A stretch of 64,000 nucleotides of DNA from Paenibacillus phocaeensis (lineage in GTDB: Bacteria; Bacillota; Bacilli; Paenibacillales; Paenibacillaceae), in assembly GCF_900021165.1 (NCBI RefSeq), contig NZ_FCOQ01000009.1:1-64000 (forward strand), given 5' to 3'. Positions within the stretch are counted from its first letter, which is position 1. The number at the start of each line of letters is the position of its first letter. The notes under the pieces were generated by a model that was given only the letters and a program-made list of their open reading frames with translations, did not search any database and was not told the origin of the DNA. This document shows, piece after piece, positions 44,401-54,364 of this stretch. Position numbers and translations under genes: made by a program.

Positions 44401-46023
44401 TTATTTCACACTCATATAACGGTCATAGGCGTCGGTGCGGATTTTCATCAGCTTCTCCAGGCCCATGTCGTTCAGCTTCTTCACATAAGCGTCCCAGCCT
44501 TCGTCAATGCCGCCTTTGGTTACCCACTGGGCGCGCATCGTCGCCACATAGGTATCGATGTCCGTCGTCAAGGTCGGGAGCTCCTGGAACTCCTCGGCCG
44601 TATACATGACGTTCGGGAACGGCGTTGTCACGTATTCGCTGCCCATCTTGTCGATCTCCAGCTTCAGGCCGTCCCCGGCTTTCGGGTTCAGCACGATGCT
44701 TTTCTCGAAGGAAGGGCTGACGTATTTCGGTCCAAAGTCCCGCAGCGACTGCTCCCAATACCAGGCGTCCGCGCTGGTTCCGGCCGGCGGATCCATCAGC
44801 GTATAGGTGCCGTCGTCGTTCTTCTGGATGACCGTGCCGATCGCACCCCAGAAGTTCTGAATGCTCGCTTCGTTAGTGTAGAACTGGTCGGCCCAGCGAG
44901 CGGCCACTTCCGGATATTTGCAAGACGTCGTGATTAGCAGCTCGTTGCGGTTAAAGCTCATGCCGTTCGGATTGCCCGGGTTGTAGCGCTTCCCGTCGGG
45001 ACCTGCGATCGGCGGAATGGCGGCGTATTGGTCGCTCCATTTGCCGAACACGGCGTCCGGCGTCCATTGGTTCGTGAACCCGACGATCGGAGCGTCCGCG
45101 TTCTGCTGCTTGGCCGACGTCATCGTCGCATCCTGAGTGAACAGCTCTTTGTCGATCAGGCCTTCCGCATACAGCTTATTGGCGAATTTCAAGCCTTCCT
45201 TGTACGCTTCGCTGATTGGATAGTACACCGGTTTCCCGTCTTTCACCAGCATGTTATTAGCGTTGATGTCCGTGATGCCGAACGGGTTCAGGAAATCCGG
45301 CGCCAGTCCGGTTTCGGTATACGGAATTTCGTCCGGTTTCCCGTTGCCGTTCGGATCTTGCTCCTTAAACGCTTTCAGCACGTTATAAAGATCGTCGATC
45401 GTGTCCGGGACTTGAAGCCCCAGTTGATCGAGCCATGCCTTGTTGATGACCGGCTGATTTTTCGTTTTCGGACGCGACGGCAGCCGGGTCGGCAAGGAGT
45501 AGATTTTGCCGTCCGGGAACGTGCTGATCTTCTTCAGCTCCGGCGTCTCGGCCATGGCGGCTTTGAGGTTCGGCATATATTGATCGATGTAATCATCGAG
45601 CGGACGGAAATAGCTTAAGTTATTGACGATATCGGAATCGGAAAAGGTCTGGTCGCCCAGGATGATGTCCGGCAGCGTGCCGCTGGCCAGCATGATCGAT
45701 TTCTGCTCGCCCCAGTCGTTGGACGATACGACCTGCCATTCGATTTTGACGTTCGTGTTCGTCTCCAAATCCTTTAACCATTGGTTCTGGGTAAACGTAT
45801 CGCCCATATTCCCCCAACGCATCGTCAGGACTTTGAGCGTTACCGGTTCGTTCACGATCGGCAGCCCTTCCTGATTGAAATTGCTCGTATCGCTTGGCGC
45901 TGGGTTCCCCGAACCCGCGGAAGTATCGCCTCCGCCGCAGCCCGCCAGCCCGAAGGCGAGCGCGCCTGCAAGCACCAGCGCCGTCCATTTTTTCGCTGCG
46001 AATTTGCCGGCTTGTTTGCTCAT
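44401..46023 (-). CDS. Extracellular solute-binding lipoprotein (LplA-like)
   Basis: A 540-residue binding lipoprotein: KKWTALVLAGALAFGLAGCG gives the signal and lipobox cysteine, followed by a Ser/Gly/Asn linker and a large type I binding fold of the LplA class that serves oligosaccharide or uronide transporters. It contains a D/N-rich loop (DPNGNGKPDEIPYTE) like a calcium-binding site. The ATG at 46023 follows GGGGG by 8 bases. Third gene after the two permeases. Confidence 0.9.
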   Translation of the reverse strand: MSKQAGKFAAKKWTALVLAGALAFGLAGCGGGDTSAGSGNPAPSDTSNFNQEGLPIVNEPVTLKVLTMRWGNMGDTFTQNQWLKDLETNTNVKIEWQVVSSNDWGEQKSIMLASGTLPDIILGDQTFSDSDIVNNLSYFRPLDDYIDQYMPNLKAAMAETPELKKISTFPDGKIYSLPTRLPSRPKTKNQPVINKAWLDQLGLQVPDTIDDLYNVLKAFKEQDPNGNGKPDEIPYTETGLAPDFLNPFGITDINANNMLVKDGKPVYYPISEAYKEGLKFANKLYAEGLIDKELFTQDATMTSAKQQNADAPIVGFTNQWTPDAVFGKWSDQYAAIPPIAGPDGKRYNPGNPNGMSFNRNELLITTSCKYPEVAARWADQFYTNEASIQNFWGAIGTVIQKNDDGTYTLMDPPAGTSADAWYWEQSLRDFGPKYVSPSFEKSIVLNPKAGDGLKLEIDKMGSEYVTTPFPNVMYTAEEFQELPTLTTDIDTYVATMRAQWVTKGGIDEGWDAYVKKLNDMGLEKLMKIRTDAYDRYMSVK

Positions 46024-46070
46024 TGAAAGATCCCCCATTCATTGTTTTTGCCCTGCTTCAACGTAACGGA

Positions 46071-46991
46071 CTAGCTCTTTACTGCGCCGATCATCACCCC
46101 CTGATTGAAGTATTTTTGCAGGAAGGGATACACGCACATGATCGGAACGGTCGCGATGATAATGACGGAATACCGCATCAGATTGGCGAGCCGGAGCGCG
46201 ATTTGCGCCGCTTCGCCGGTACCCATGCCCGACTGCATTTGATTCGTGATCAGAATGTTGCGCAGGACGAGCTGCAGGGGGTGCAGGTCCGGATTTTTCA
46301 AATAAATCAAAGCGTTGAAATAAGAGTTCCAATAACCGACGGCGATCCAAAGCCCCAGCACCGCGATGATCGCCTTGGACAGCGGCAGCACGATTTGGGC
46401 GAAATAACGGAGGTTGCCGCAGCCGTCGAGTTGCGCCGCCTCCCACAGGTCCTCGGGAATGCTCGATTGGAAGAACGTCCGGGCGACGATGATATCGTAC
46501 ACGATCACGGAAAACGGCAGGACCATGACCAGAAACGTATCGTACAGATGGAAATCCCGAATCGTCAAGAAGGTCGGGATCAGCCCGCCGCTGAAAAACA
46601 TCGTGAAGATGAAAAACAAGGAAAGGAACTTTCGTCCGACGAGATCCTTCCGCGACAGCGCGTACGCCGCTGACACGTTGACAACCAGGCCGATGGCCGT
46701 GCCCGCTACCGTATACCCTATCGTGTTTCGGTACCCGATCCAAATGTTTTCGTGCTTGAACAGCTCCTTGTACCCGTCCAGGGTAAATCCCTTGGGAACG
46801 AACCACACCTGCCCGTTCGCCACCGCTGACGGATCGCTGAAGGAAGCGATCACGATAAAATAAAGCGGATACATCAAGACGATCAGAAACAAGACGGCAA
46901 AAACATAAAGCAGTACTTCCATCACTTTGTCGGACGAGCGGTTGTTGATCGGCTGCGGGGTCGTGCCCGCCACCGAATTGGCTGTGTCCAT
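46071..46991 (-). CDS. Carbohydrate ABC transporter permease (LplC-like)
   Basis: A 306-residue permease with six spans, and EAA loop EDLWEAAQLDGCGNLRYFAQ. It belongs to the LplC/YtcP type. The ATG at 46991 lies 8 bases after GGAGG; an ATG two codons earlier is only 2 bases away from it. Partner of the LplB-like permease upstream; no ATPase gene is nearby. Confidence 0.9.
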   Translation of the reverse strand: MDTANSVAGTTPQPINNRSSDKVMEVLLYVFAVLFLIVLMYPLYFIVIASFSDPSAVANGQVWFVPKGFTLDGYKELFKHENIWIGYRNTIGYTVAGTAIGLVVNVSAAYALSRKDLVGRKFLSLFFIFTMFFSGGLIPTFLTIRDFHLYDTFLVMVLPFSVIVYDIIVARTFFQSSIPEDLWEAAQLDGCGNLRYFAQIVLPLSKAIIAVLGLWIAVGYWNSYFNALIYLKNPDLHPLQLVLRNILITNQMQSGMGTGEAAQIALRLANLMRYSVIIIATVPIMCVYPFLQKYFNQGVMIGAVKS

Positions 46992-47010
46992 CTCCATCTC
47001 CTCCTTTCCT

Positions 47011-47934
47011 CTACCATAAGCTGTTCTCGCTGTATTTTTTCGAAATCTGGTTCACCAGAATCAACAGCAGGAAGTTAATAACGGTGTTGAACAGGTTGAC
47101 GGCTGAGGAGAAGCTGTACTGACTGCTCAATAAGCCGATTTTGTAGATATACGTGGACAAGATTTCGCTTGCGGGAATGTTCAGGTCGTTTTGCATGAGA
47201 TAGACCTTTTCAAATCCAACCCCCAGCAGCCCGCCAACTCGTAAAATCAGCAGCGTAATCGCCGTCGGCATCAGCATCGGGATATCGATGTAGCGGATTT
47301 TGTGCCAGCGGCTGGCCCCGTCAACCGTCGCCGCCTCATACAGGCTCGGATCGACCGTGGACAACGCGGCGATGTAAATGATGCTGTCCCATCCGACATG
47401 CTGCCACACGTCCGACCAGACGTAAATGCTGCTGAACCATCCCGCCGAGCCGATCAGATCGGGCGCCTCTCCTCCGAACAGTTTGTACAGATTGCCGACT
47501 AGGCCGGTGCTCGGGGAGAGCAGGATCAGCATCAACCCGACCATGACGACCGTGGAAATAAAATGCGGCATGTACGAAATCGTTTGGAAAAACCGGCGGA
47601 ACCGGTTCGCCCGCATCTGATTGACCATCAACGCCAGCGCGATCGGAATCGGAAAGGTAGCGATGCTGTACAGGCTGATGACGATGGTGTTCTTAATGGT
47701 CGTCGAAAATTGATAAGAATGGAAAAATTTCTCGAAATGCTTCAGCCCCACCCACGGACTGCCGTTAATGCCCAGCGCCGGACTGTAGTCCTTGAACGCA
47801 ATCAGCACGCCGTACATCGGTTTATACGCGAACAGCAGCGTCAGCACCACTGCGGGCAACAGCAACAAATAAAGTCCGCCGTTTCGCTTGATTTGTCCGA
47901 ATGTGCGCCTACTCCCAAATGCGCCGGATTTCAT
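47011..47934 (-). CDS. Carbohydrate ABC transporter permease (LplB-like)
   Basis: A 307-residue permease with six spans. N-terminal GGLYLLLLPAVVLTLLFAY and PMYGVLIAFKDYSP are typical of LplB; the EAA loop is YEAATVDGASRWHKIRYIDI. First gene of this transporter operon, divergent from the kinase gene at 48253. Confidence 0.9.
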   Translation of the reverse strand: MKSGAFGSRRTFGQIKRNGGLYLLLLPAVVLTLLFAYKPMYGVLIAFKDYSPALGINGSPWVGLKHFEKFFHSYQFSTTIKNTIVISLYSIATFPIPIALALMVNQMRANRFRRFFQTISYMPHFISTVVMVGLMLILLSPSTGLVGNLYKLFGGEAPDLIGSAGWFSSIYVWSDVWQHVGWDSIIYIAALSTVDPSLYEAATVDGASRWHKIRYIDIPMLMPTAITLLILRVGGLLGVGFEKVYLMQNDLNIPASEILSTYIYKIGLLSSQYSFSSAVNLFNTVINFLLLILVNQISKKYSENSLW

Positions 47935-48252
47935 GACATCCCCTCCTTCTCTTTCCGTGTGTCTCCTGTTTGTTTGATGTCTGCTGCAACATCCTTAGTA
48001 TAGCGCCCGGCCTTGCGCGTTTACCGGACCAGAAACAGGCGCTAACCGGACTTTTTATCACACACTCTTCAAGTCACCAGAGGATATTGGATAACGTTAT
48101 TCAGACCTTCTTATGTACTTTCCGGACTTTCCGCGAAACCGAAGGGATGTCTTATTCTTTTTTTAATGAAAGGTTTTATAATAGAATTAAAATTCACTAA
48201 AGCGCATTCATATGAACCTAAAGCGCGGGAAAGGATGCGGCGCTAGCAAGCT
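47935..48252. other. Divergent control region between transporter and kinase genes
   Basis: 318 bases without a gene. A TATAAT (48177-48182) about 70 bases before the kinase start is the best plus-strand -10; its -35 is weak. A GATAACGTTATT-like dyad lies near 48090. The likely regulator is the kinase/AraC pair encoded to the right. Confidence 0.45.
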
Positions 48253-49998
48253 ATGGCCAAGTCGACGAAAATCAAACAGTATCCGGTCCGCCATTACGTC
48301 AATATCATGTTTCTGATTTCCTTTGTTGTCCTGATCCTGGATTTCGCCATCAGCATTTCTGCGATATCGATCGTCAAGCAGCAATCCACACGCTATTTGC
48401 AGGACACCGCCGACTTGTACATCCATCGGATCAATCACGATTTTGCCTATATCAACCATTATACGGGCTGGACGCTGGCGAACGATGAAAACCTGAAAGC
48501 GATGAACGACAGCCCCATGAACAGCGCGGAATTTTTCGAAGGGAACGAAAACCTGCACAAGCGCTTTAACGAGCTGCAGAAAAACTACGGGCAGGAATAC
48601 AACTTTTTCGTGTATTTGAAGAAGCAGGATTTCTTCCTCAACTGCGCGCCGATCAGTATTCCTTACGCGGATTATCTGGAGCTGAAGGAGCAAGTGATCG
48701 CCAACGTGGAAGCGGACCGAAACTTGTACGAGAAAATTTACTCCAAATGGACGCCGGTGCAGATTAACGGCAAATATTACATCACGAATATCGTGCCTTA
48801 CCACGATAGCTACATGATCAGTTTGGTTTCGGCAGATCATTTGATCCGACCTTTGCGCGCGCTGAATCTCGGCAAAGACGGGTTTGTCTCCCTCATCGAC
48901 GATCGCGGCATGGCCGTAACCACCCCGATCTCCAACAACGGCAAGCTGCTGGACGCGAATCCGCAGCCGTCTTCGTTACCGGATCTGTTCCGCGCCGGAA
49001 CGACGGTCAACGGGGAGTTCACGAACGCCTCTTTTCATGTGAAGCTGGTGATCCAGTTCGGAGCCTTCGAAAAAATCATGATTGCCCAGCTCCTCATCCT
49101 CCTGTTGGCCGTCATCATCTCCTGCAGCCTCGGATTCATCTTGCTATACTTCAGGAACACGGTGCTGCGGCCGATCAAGAGCTTCTCCTACAACCTGGCG
49201 TTTTGGACGGAGGAAGGCGAGCCGCTGGAATTCGAAAGCAGCAAAATCATCGAGCTGGAGAAAGCCAACAAGCAATTCATGAATCTGGTCGGCCAGATCA
49301 AGAAATTCAAAATCGACTTGTACGAGCGGGAGTTGGAGAAGCAGCGCATCCAGTTGGATTACATGAAGCTGCAGATCAAGCCGCATTTCTTCCTGAATTG
49401 CCTGACGAACATTTACAGCATGGCGCAAATGCAGTTGTACCGGGAGATCGAGCAGATGGCCTTGTCCACCTCGAAGTATTTCCGGTACATCTTCCAGAAC
49501 GACGGCGACTTCGTCAAGCTGAGGGACGAGATCGAGCATGTGCGGATTTATCTCGATATCCAGAAACATCGGTATCCCGATGCTTTGGCCTACCGCATCG
49601 ATGAGGAAGGTGCCCTGGCAGACGTCGAAATCCCGCCGCTCGTCCTGCAGACCTTCGTGGAGAACGCGGTCAAATACGCGGTATCCCGCGTCTCGCAGGT
49701 GCAAATCGAACTGGAGGTCCGGCTGCGGCAGGAAGGCGGCGAGGAGCGCATCACGATCCGGATCACCGATACCGGACCCGGATTCCCGCCGGCTATTCTG
49801 GAGGATTTGCAAAACGGGAACCCCCTGGATCAATCGGCGGGGACCCATATCGGGATCATGAACACGCTGCAGCGTTTGGAATCCCTATACGACGGTCAAG
49901 CAGCCGCATCGTTCTCCAACCGCGAGGACGGCGGAGCATGCGTAGTCTTATCCCTCCCGGCCTACGCCGGAATGAACAGGAGGAGCGTGGCCATATGA
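48253..49998 (+). CDS. Sensor histidine kinase (YesM type)
   Basis: A 581-residue membrane kinase: first span near residues 17-40 (NIMFLISFVVLILDFAISIS), a large extracellular sensor to about 270, a second span (IAQLLILLLAVIISCSLGF), then a His_kinase domain with LQIKPHFFLNCLTNIYSM (phospho-acceptor His) and an HATPase domain with NAVKYA and DTGPGFP. No ribosome site is clear before the ATG at 48253. It is coupled to the response regulator by an ATGA overlap and is divergent from the transporter it probably controls. Confidence 0.9.
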   Translation: MAKSTKIKQYPVRHYVNIMFLISFVVLILDFAISISAISIVKQQSTRYLQDTADLYIHRINHDFAYINHYTGWTLANDENLKAMNDSPMNSAEFFEGNENLHKRFNELQKNYGQEYNFFVYLKKQDFFLNCAPISIPYADYLELKEQVIANVEADRNLYEKIYSKWTPVQINGKYYITNIVPYHDSYMISLVSADHLIRPLRALNLGKDGFVSLIDDRGMAVTTPISNNGKLLDANPQPSSLPDLFRAGTTVNGEFTNASFHVKLVIQFGAFEKIMIAQLLILLLAVIISCSLGFILLYFRNTVLRPIKSFSYNLAFWTEEGEPLEFESSKIIELEKANKQFMNLVGQIKKFKIDLYERELEKQRIQLDYMKLQIKPHFFLNCLTNIYSMAQMQLYREIEQMALSTSKYFRYIFQNDGDFVKLRDEIEHVRIYLDIQKHRYPDALAYRIDEEGALADVEIPPLVLQTFVENAVKYAVSRVSQVQIELEVRLRQEGGEERITIRITDTGPGFPPAILEDLQNGNPLDQSAGTHIGIMNTLQRLESLYDGQAAASFSNREDGGACVVLSLPAYAGMNRRSVAI

Positions 49999-51626
49999 AT
50001 GCTTTGGTCGTGGATGACGATGTCTACGTCGTCGCCGCTTTGGAGAAGAAGATCGATTGGACGGCGTTGGGGATCGAGAAAGTCTACACGGCAAACAACG
50101 TCGCCCAGGCTCGCGACATCCTGCAGCGGTACCCGGTGCAAATCCTGATCTCCGACATCGAGATGCCCCAGGGCAGCGGGCTGGAGCTGCTGGCTTGGAT
50201 CCGCGAAGAGAAATATGCCGTTCAGGCCATCTTCCTGACCAATTACGCCGATTTCAACTACGCGCAAAAAGCCATCGAGCTGCAGAGCTTCGAATATTTC
50301 CTCAAGCCGATCGAATTCGATAAGCTGATGCTGATCCTGCGTAAAGCGGTCGCTCGGGCCAAGGAGCAACAACATCGGGAGAAAGCGATTCAAGAGGGGG
50401 CGCTTTGGCAGAAAAATCAGGCGAACCTGGTGGAGTATTTCTGGCGCAAGCTGGTCAGCGCCAGCGCAGCCGCGCCCGTCAAGCCGGGGGCGGTGGTCCA
50501 GGCGACGGAAGACCAGCAGCTGGCTTACCGCATGTCCGACCTCATCCAGCCGGTGCTGATTCACGTATTTCCCTACAACGGCAGCCTGGGTCGGAAGGAA
50601 AAGGGGTTATTCGACTTTGCCCTGGGGAACGTGCTGGGCGAGCTGCTGCAGAACCCGCGGTTTTCCGTCGAAACCCTCCTGGAGCTCAAGGATTATCATT
50701 GGATCGCGATCCTCAAGTGGAACGATCCGCCGGAGCCCGCGCTGCTTGCGGAATTATGCGCCGAATGGATCCGCCGGGCGAACGCGTATTTGAATTGCGA
50801 CGCCTGCTGCTGCGTCGGTCTTTCCGGCCATTTGGAGAGAATCGGTCAGGCGCTGCACCAGTTGCTGGCGATGAACGAAAATTTGACCAAAACCCGCAAC
50901 CGGACCTACTGGGCGGAGCGCGACGATCCGCAGAAGCAGCCGGAATACCTCCCTCCGGACTTGGCCCGTTTGGAAGAGTTGCTGCATCAAAACAATCCGG
51001 CTGCGTTTATGGAAGAAACGTCGCGTTACCTTAAGGACCGCCTGGACCGCAAGACGCTGGATACCGCGGGCCTTGCCTTGTTCCGCTTGGACATCGTGCA
51101 GCTCGTGTACGCCTTTCTGAAGATGAAAGGCATCGAAGCGCACAAACTGTACGCCGCGCGGGCCAACGAGCAATTGCTGGCCGGGTCCCTTCATTCGATC
51201 GAGGACATGGAGGAGTACGTGACCTATTTGGTCCACACCGCCCTGGCCTACCGGGACTTTGCCGCCGAGCCGAGGTCGGTCGCCGAGGAAATCAAGCAGT
51301 ACATTCACGCGCATTACGGCGATGAACTGACCCGGAACGACCTGGCGGAGGTGGTTTACCTCAACCCGGATTATCTGGCCCGCTTGTTTAAGAAAGAAAC
51401 GGGCGTCTCACTCGGCAGCTACGTGATCCAGGTCCGCATCTCCGTCGCCAAGCAGTTGCTTGAAACGACCAAGCTTTCGGTTTATGCGGTGGCCAATCAA
51501 GTCGGTTACGCCAACTACTCCTACTTCTCCAAGCTGTTTAAGCAGGAGGTCGGGGTCACACCGAACGAATATAAGAAGAACCCGCGAGGGGCGGCGGCGC
51601 GATCCCCGGTGGCGGAGCGGGCTTGA
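49995..51626 (+). CDS. AraC-type response regulator (YesN type)
   Basis: 543 residues. Receiver domain: VVDDDVYV acidic pocket, phospho-acceptor Asp in LISDIEMPQGSG, KPIEF. Then a middle domain of unknown role and a C-terminal AraC double helix-turn-helix (VVYLNPDYLARLFKKETGVS, GYANYSYFSKLFKQEVGVTP). The ATG at 49995 overlaps the kinase stop and follows AGGAGG. It ends at a strong terminator. Confidence 0.92.
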   Translation: MNALVVDDDVYVVAALEKKIDWTALGIEKVYTANNVAQARDILQRYPVQILISDIEMPQGSGLELLAWIREEKYAVQAIFLTNYADFNYAQKAIELQSFEYFLKPIEFDKLMLILRKAVARAKEQQHREKAIQEGALWQKNQANLVEYFWRKLVSASAAAPVKPGAVVQATEDQQLAYRMSDLIQPVLIHVFPYNGSLGRKEKGLFDFALGNVLGELLQNPRFSVETLLELKDYHWIAILKWNDPPEPALLAELCAEWIRRANAYLNCDACCCVGLSGHLERIGQALHQLLAMNENLTKTRNRTYWAERDDPQKQPEYLPPDLARLEELLHQNNPAAFMEETSRYLKDRLDRKTLDTAGLALFRLDIVQLVYAFLKMKGIEAHKLYAARANEQLLAGSLHSIEDMEEYVTYLVHTALAYRDFAAEPRSVAEEIKQYIHAHYGDELTRNDLAEVVYLNPDYLARLFKKETGVSLGSYVIQVRISVAKQLLETTKLSVYAVANQVGYANYSYFSKLFKQEVGVTPNEYKKNPRGAAARSPVAERA

Positions 51627-51654
51627 GGCGTGACCGTGCTGGGCGTCACAAAAT

Positions 51655-51692
51655 GGGCCTTCCCGCCGTAAACGGCAGAAGGCCCTTTCCTT
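51655..51692 (+). terminator. Terminator of the kinase/regulator operon
   Basis: GGGCCTTC-GCCGT-AA-ACGGC-GAAGGCCC hairpin followed by TTTCCTT, 29 bases after the regulator stop. Confidence 0.85.
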
Positions 51693-51700
51693 AGTGAAAA

Positions 51701-52177
51701 TCACTGACTCAAATAGACAAAGTAATCTATTTTTATACCCTTGTAGCCTAAGTATCTAAGCATTGTCGAAATATTGCCTCGATGATAGGTTCCATGATTC
51801 ACAATATGTTGAATGATCTCGGAAATTGAATACTGAAACTCTTGTCCTGCTGCGTTTCGATAAGTCACTCTCTTCTCAACATCATTCATAGATAATAAAT
51901 ATTGATGAATTTGTGTTTGTAATTTATTGAAGTAATTACTGGCTTCCTCAATATTAACGAATGGTTTTGTTACAAATCTGGAGGGCTTCTCTTCTTTCAT
52001 CCTCGAAAACCAAACTTCGTCGGCTGAGGCAATGTGTCCAATGACTTCAGCTAACGACTTGAAACCCAAATTAACTTCTTTATGAAAGATTTCGACCGGC
52101 AACGATTGAAGATGATGGAGTACTCTTTCATTCGCCCAAACGTTGTAACCGTACAAATGAGAAATCGGTTTGTTCAT
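51701..52177 (-). CDS. DinB-family protein
   Basis: A 158-residue four-helix DinB/DUF664-type protein: YNVWANERVLHHL at the N-terminus, VIGHIASADEVWFSRM with the first metal His, and HIVNHGTYHRGNISTML with the other two. Such proteins are metal-dependent thiol transferases or of unknown role. The sequence appears more AT-rich than the genes to its left, and it begins the long minus-strand accessory stretch. Confidence 0.85.
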   Translation of the reverse strand: MNKPISHLYGYNVWANERVLHHLQSLPVEIFHKEVNLGFKSLAEVIGHIASADEVWFSRMKEEKPSRFVTKPFVNIEEASNYFNKLQTQIHQYLLSMNDVEKRVTYRNAAGQEFQYSISEIIQHIVNHGTYHRGNISTMLRYLGYKGIKIDYFVYLSQ

Positions 52178-52241
52178 AAAATTTCACCTCAAGATCGACA
52201 TTATGGTTTTGCCCGAAATCTTCCCTTAACTTTGGTACTTC

Positions 52242-52796
52242 TTATGTTGCATTTATATAGCCGTCCCAAGCTTCACGCGTCAACTCGAACTCGTAACCGG
52301 CGAAAACGATCGGATTCCCATCCGCATCGTTGCTGAAAGAACCCGTACTTTCTCGAACCGGTCTCATGCCTAAGCGGTTCAACAGCTTGCACGACGGTTC
52401 GTTCGCCGCCGCCGTCCCCGTGATGATTTTTGCCGCCTTTAGCTCTTGAAACGCGTAAGCCATAAGCGTGCGGCAGCTTTCCAAGGCATAACCTTTCCCA
52501 TGTTCCCGAAAATCGAAACAATAACCTATGTTGTACACGCCCTGCTCGTCAGTGGGGTTTAAGCAGACATAACCGATAAATCGTCCGCTTTCTTTTAAGC
52601 AGACAGCCAAATACTGATCCCCGCTCGCAAACCAATCGCAGGCTCCTTGGATACCCTCCTCCGAGGTCGGCCAAGGGTGATCGTACTTTCCATAAGGCGA
52701 CGACATATATTGAACGATCATTTCCCGCAGCGGATTCCCATCCTCCTCCGGACGGAAATTACGCAGGGTCAGGCGCGGCGTTTCCATGTTTAGCAT
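52242..52796 (-). CDS. GNAT N-acetyltransferase
   Basis: A 184-residue acetyltransferase: METPRLTLRNFRPEEDG start, GYVCLNPTDEQGVYNIGYCF, the acetyl-CoA loop REHGKGYALES and AANEPSCKLLNRLGMRP. The substrate is unknown. It stands alone between DinB and the next GNAT gene. Confidence 0.82.
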   Translation of the reverse strand: MLNMETPRLTLRNFRPEEDGNPLREMIVQYMSSPYGKYDHPWPTSEEGIQGACDWFASGDQYLAVCLKESGRFIGYVCLNPTDEQGVYNIGYCFDFREHGKGYALESCRTLMAYAFQELKAAKIITGTAAANEPSCKLLNRLGMRPVRESTGSFSNDADGNPIVFAGYEFELTREAWDGYINAT

Positions 52797-52841
52797 AGGG
52801 TTGACTCCTTTCGATAGAAGGATATAAAACGGCAGCCATGA

Positions 52842-53591
52842 TTATCGTAGAATGGGTTCTCTAAGTCTTTTTATCACAGAGTGAACCGTTATTCTATGAA
52901 ACGCCACTAAACTTCCTTTATAAGTAACACCGAAAATCCCATAAGGGGTTGGGGATAATGCCATCAGCTCCTCTCGGCTGTTCATATTAACAATATTAAC
53001 TTGAAGTCCTAATTTTGCGGCTCCTTCCCTAACATTTTCTGTGGCTATCTCTACAAAAGGGCACTGATTCGTCCGATAAATGGTGAGTTCATGAGTTCTG
53101 TTCAATCTTCGATCCCAATCGTCCGGAAAAAAAGGGGATGGAGCATCGACTAATTTATGCACTAACAGCTCAAATCCGTAGGGGGCCTCTTGAACAAGGG
53201 AAAATCCATTTTTCAAAAAGATTTCCTTGCTGGGTGTCCAAGACGTGTCCTGATTCGTAACGACCGCAACCCCGTACTTTTTTTGCCGTCTTGCTTCTTC
53301 AATACACTTATTTAGAAGCAAAGTTCCGTAACCTTTTCCCGGAATATGAACCCATAAACAATGAATCACTAGATAATTGTCCGCATGAACTACTCTTGAG
53401 GAGTATTCTGAGGCTGTATATTCGATAAAGCCCGCCTGTTTTTTGTTCTCCAGGAGTTTAATATATTTCAAGCCTGCGTTCATCTGTTCTTCTAACCAAT
53501 TATTTTTGTTGATGTATCCGTTGCTGGTCGGCTTGCTTCTCAGGCAGTATCCCCCTTGCTCTTCAAGGTTCTCACGATTTAATTCGATCAT
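52842..53591 (-). CDS. YoaP-like protein: GNAT domain plus YoaP C-terminal domain
   Basis: 249 residues. An N-terminal GNAT fold (LEEQMNAGLKYIKLLENKKQ, acetyl-CoA loop VHIPGKGYGTLLLNKCIEEA) is joined to a second domain (RTNQCPFVEIATENVREGA, YGIFGVTYKGSL) that matches the B. subtilis YoaP architecture. Function unknown. No good ribosome site is seen: ATG at 53591 fits the family start, GTG at 53606 has GAAGGGG 9 bases ahead, and ATG at 53624 would overlap the upstream gene by 53 bases. Confidence 0.72.
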   Translation of the reverse strand: MIELNRENLEEQGGYCLRSKPTSNGYINKNNWLEEQMNAGLKYIKLLENKKQAGFIEYTASEYSSRVVHADNYLVIHCLWVHIPGKGYGTLLLNKCIEEARRQKKYGVAVVTNQDTSWTPSKEIFLKNGFSLVQEAPYGFELLVHKLVDAPSPFFPDDWDRRLNRTHELTIYRTNQCPFVEIATENVREGAAKLGLQVNIVNMNSREELMALSPTPYGIFGVTYKGSLVAFHRITVHSVIKRLREPILR

Positions 53592-54294
53592 TGTAGCGGA
53601 TTGCACGGTTTGGCACCCCTTCATCGATTACAGATAACTTAGTCATTTCTTCGAACTCTCTTCTTAGTAGAGAGTAGTGGTATTGATCGCAAATGGACCC
53701 GTCGCAAAACCAATAATGTTCTCGATAAGTGCCTTCGAGTTTAAAATGAAAGCTCTCCAGCAATCGGATCGAAGGTTTATTGCAAGAAGCAGTCGTAGCA
53801 TAGACTTTATTTAAATTTAAATTTTCATCGTGGAAGATTTCTTCCAAGAATAAACCGATCATCTTTCTCCCCACCCCCTTTTTTCTATGGAATGGAGGAA
53901 CATAATAACCAAACTCTCCGCTTCGATTTCTCGGATTATAATCAAAAAGATTTATTTTCCCTGCCATCTCACGATCTTCAAGATCAATGATAACATAGTG
54001 AAGTTGTCTTTGATTTAAACGAACTCTGAATTTCTCCCGATAAACATCGTAATCTTCCATATCTTCAATTGGACGGCAAGTGTGATATTCCTTTTCGGTT
54101 TCGTCGGCAGCCCACCGGTAAATCACCGGCAAATATTCAGAGACATTGGCCTCGGTTAATTTCAAAAGTTTGAAAGTCAATTCACTACCACGTCCTCGGC
54201 TCGAATATTGTGCACTCGACACATTCATAATATAATACCGGTTACCCTCGCGCGCGATGAGATAATTATCTTTTCCGAAAATGTGGCAATCCAT
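53572..54294 (-). CDS. GNAT N-acetyltransferase
   Basis: A 240-residue GNAT protein. Core features: AGKINLFDYNPRNRSGEFGY, the acetyl-CoA loop PPFHRKKGVGRKMIG, and ATTASCNKPSIRLLESFHFK. The ATG at 54294 has AAGGGA 5 bases upstream. The first 30 residues and the last 25 lie outside the usual GNAT fold; the end overlaps the YoaP-like gene. Substrate unknown. Confidence 0.78.
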   Translation of the reverse strand: MDCHIFGKDNYLIAREGNRYYIMNVSSAQYSSRGRGSELTFKLLKLTEANVSEYLPVIYRWAADETEKEYHTCRPIEDMEDYDVYREKFRVRLNQRQLHYVIIDLEDREMAGKINLFDYNPRNRSGEFGYYVPPFHRKKGVGRKMIGLFLEEIFHDENLNLNKVYATTASCNKPSIRLLESFHFKLEGTYREHYWFCDGSICDQYHYSLLRREFEEMTKLSVIDEGVPNRAIRYNDRIKS

Positions 54295-54364
54295 TAAAGT
54301 CCCTTATCGTTCTTCTCTCCCGAATTACGGAAACCAAGCGGCTGCTATCGTTTCCCATCCTGTT

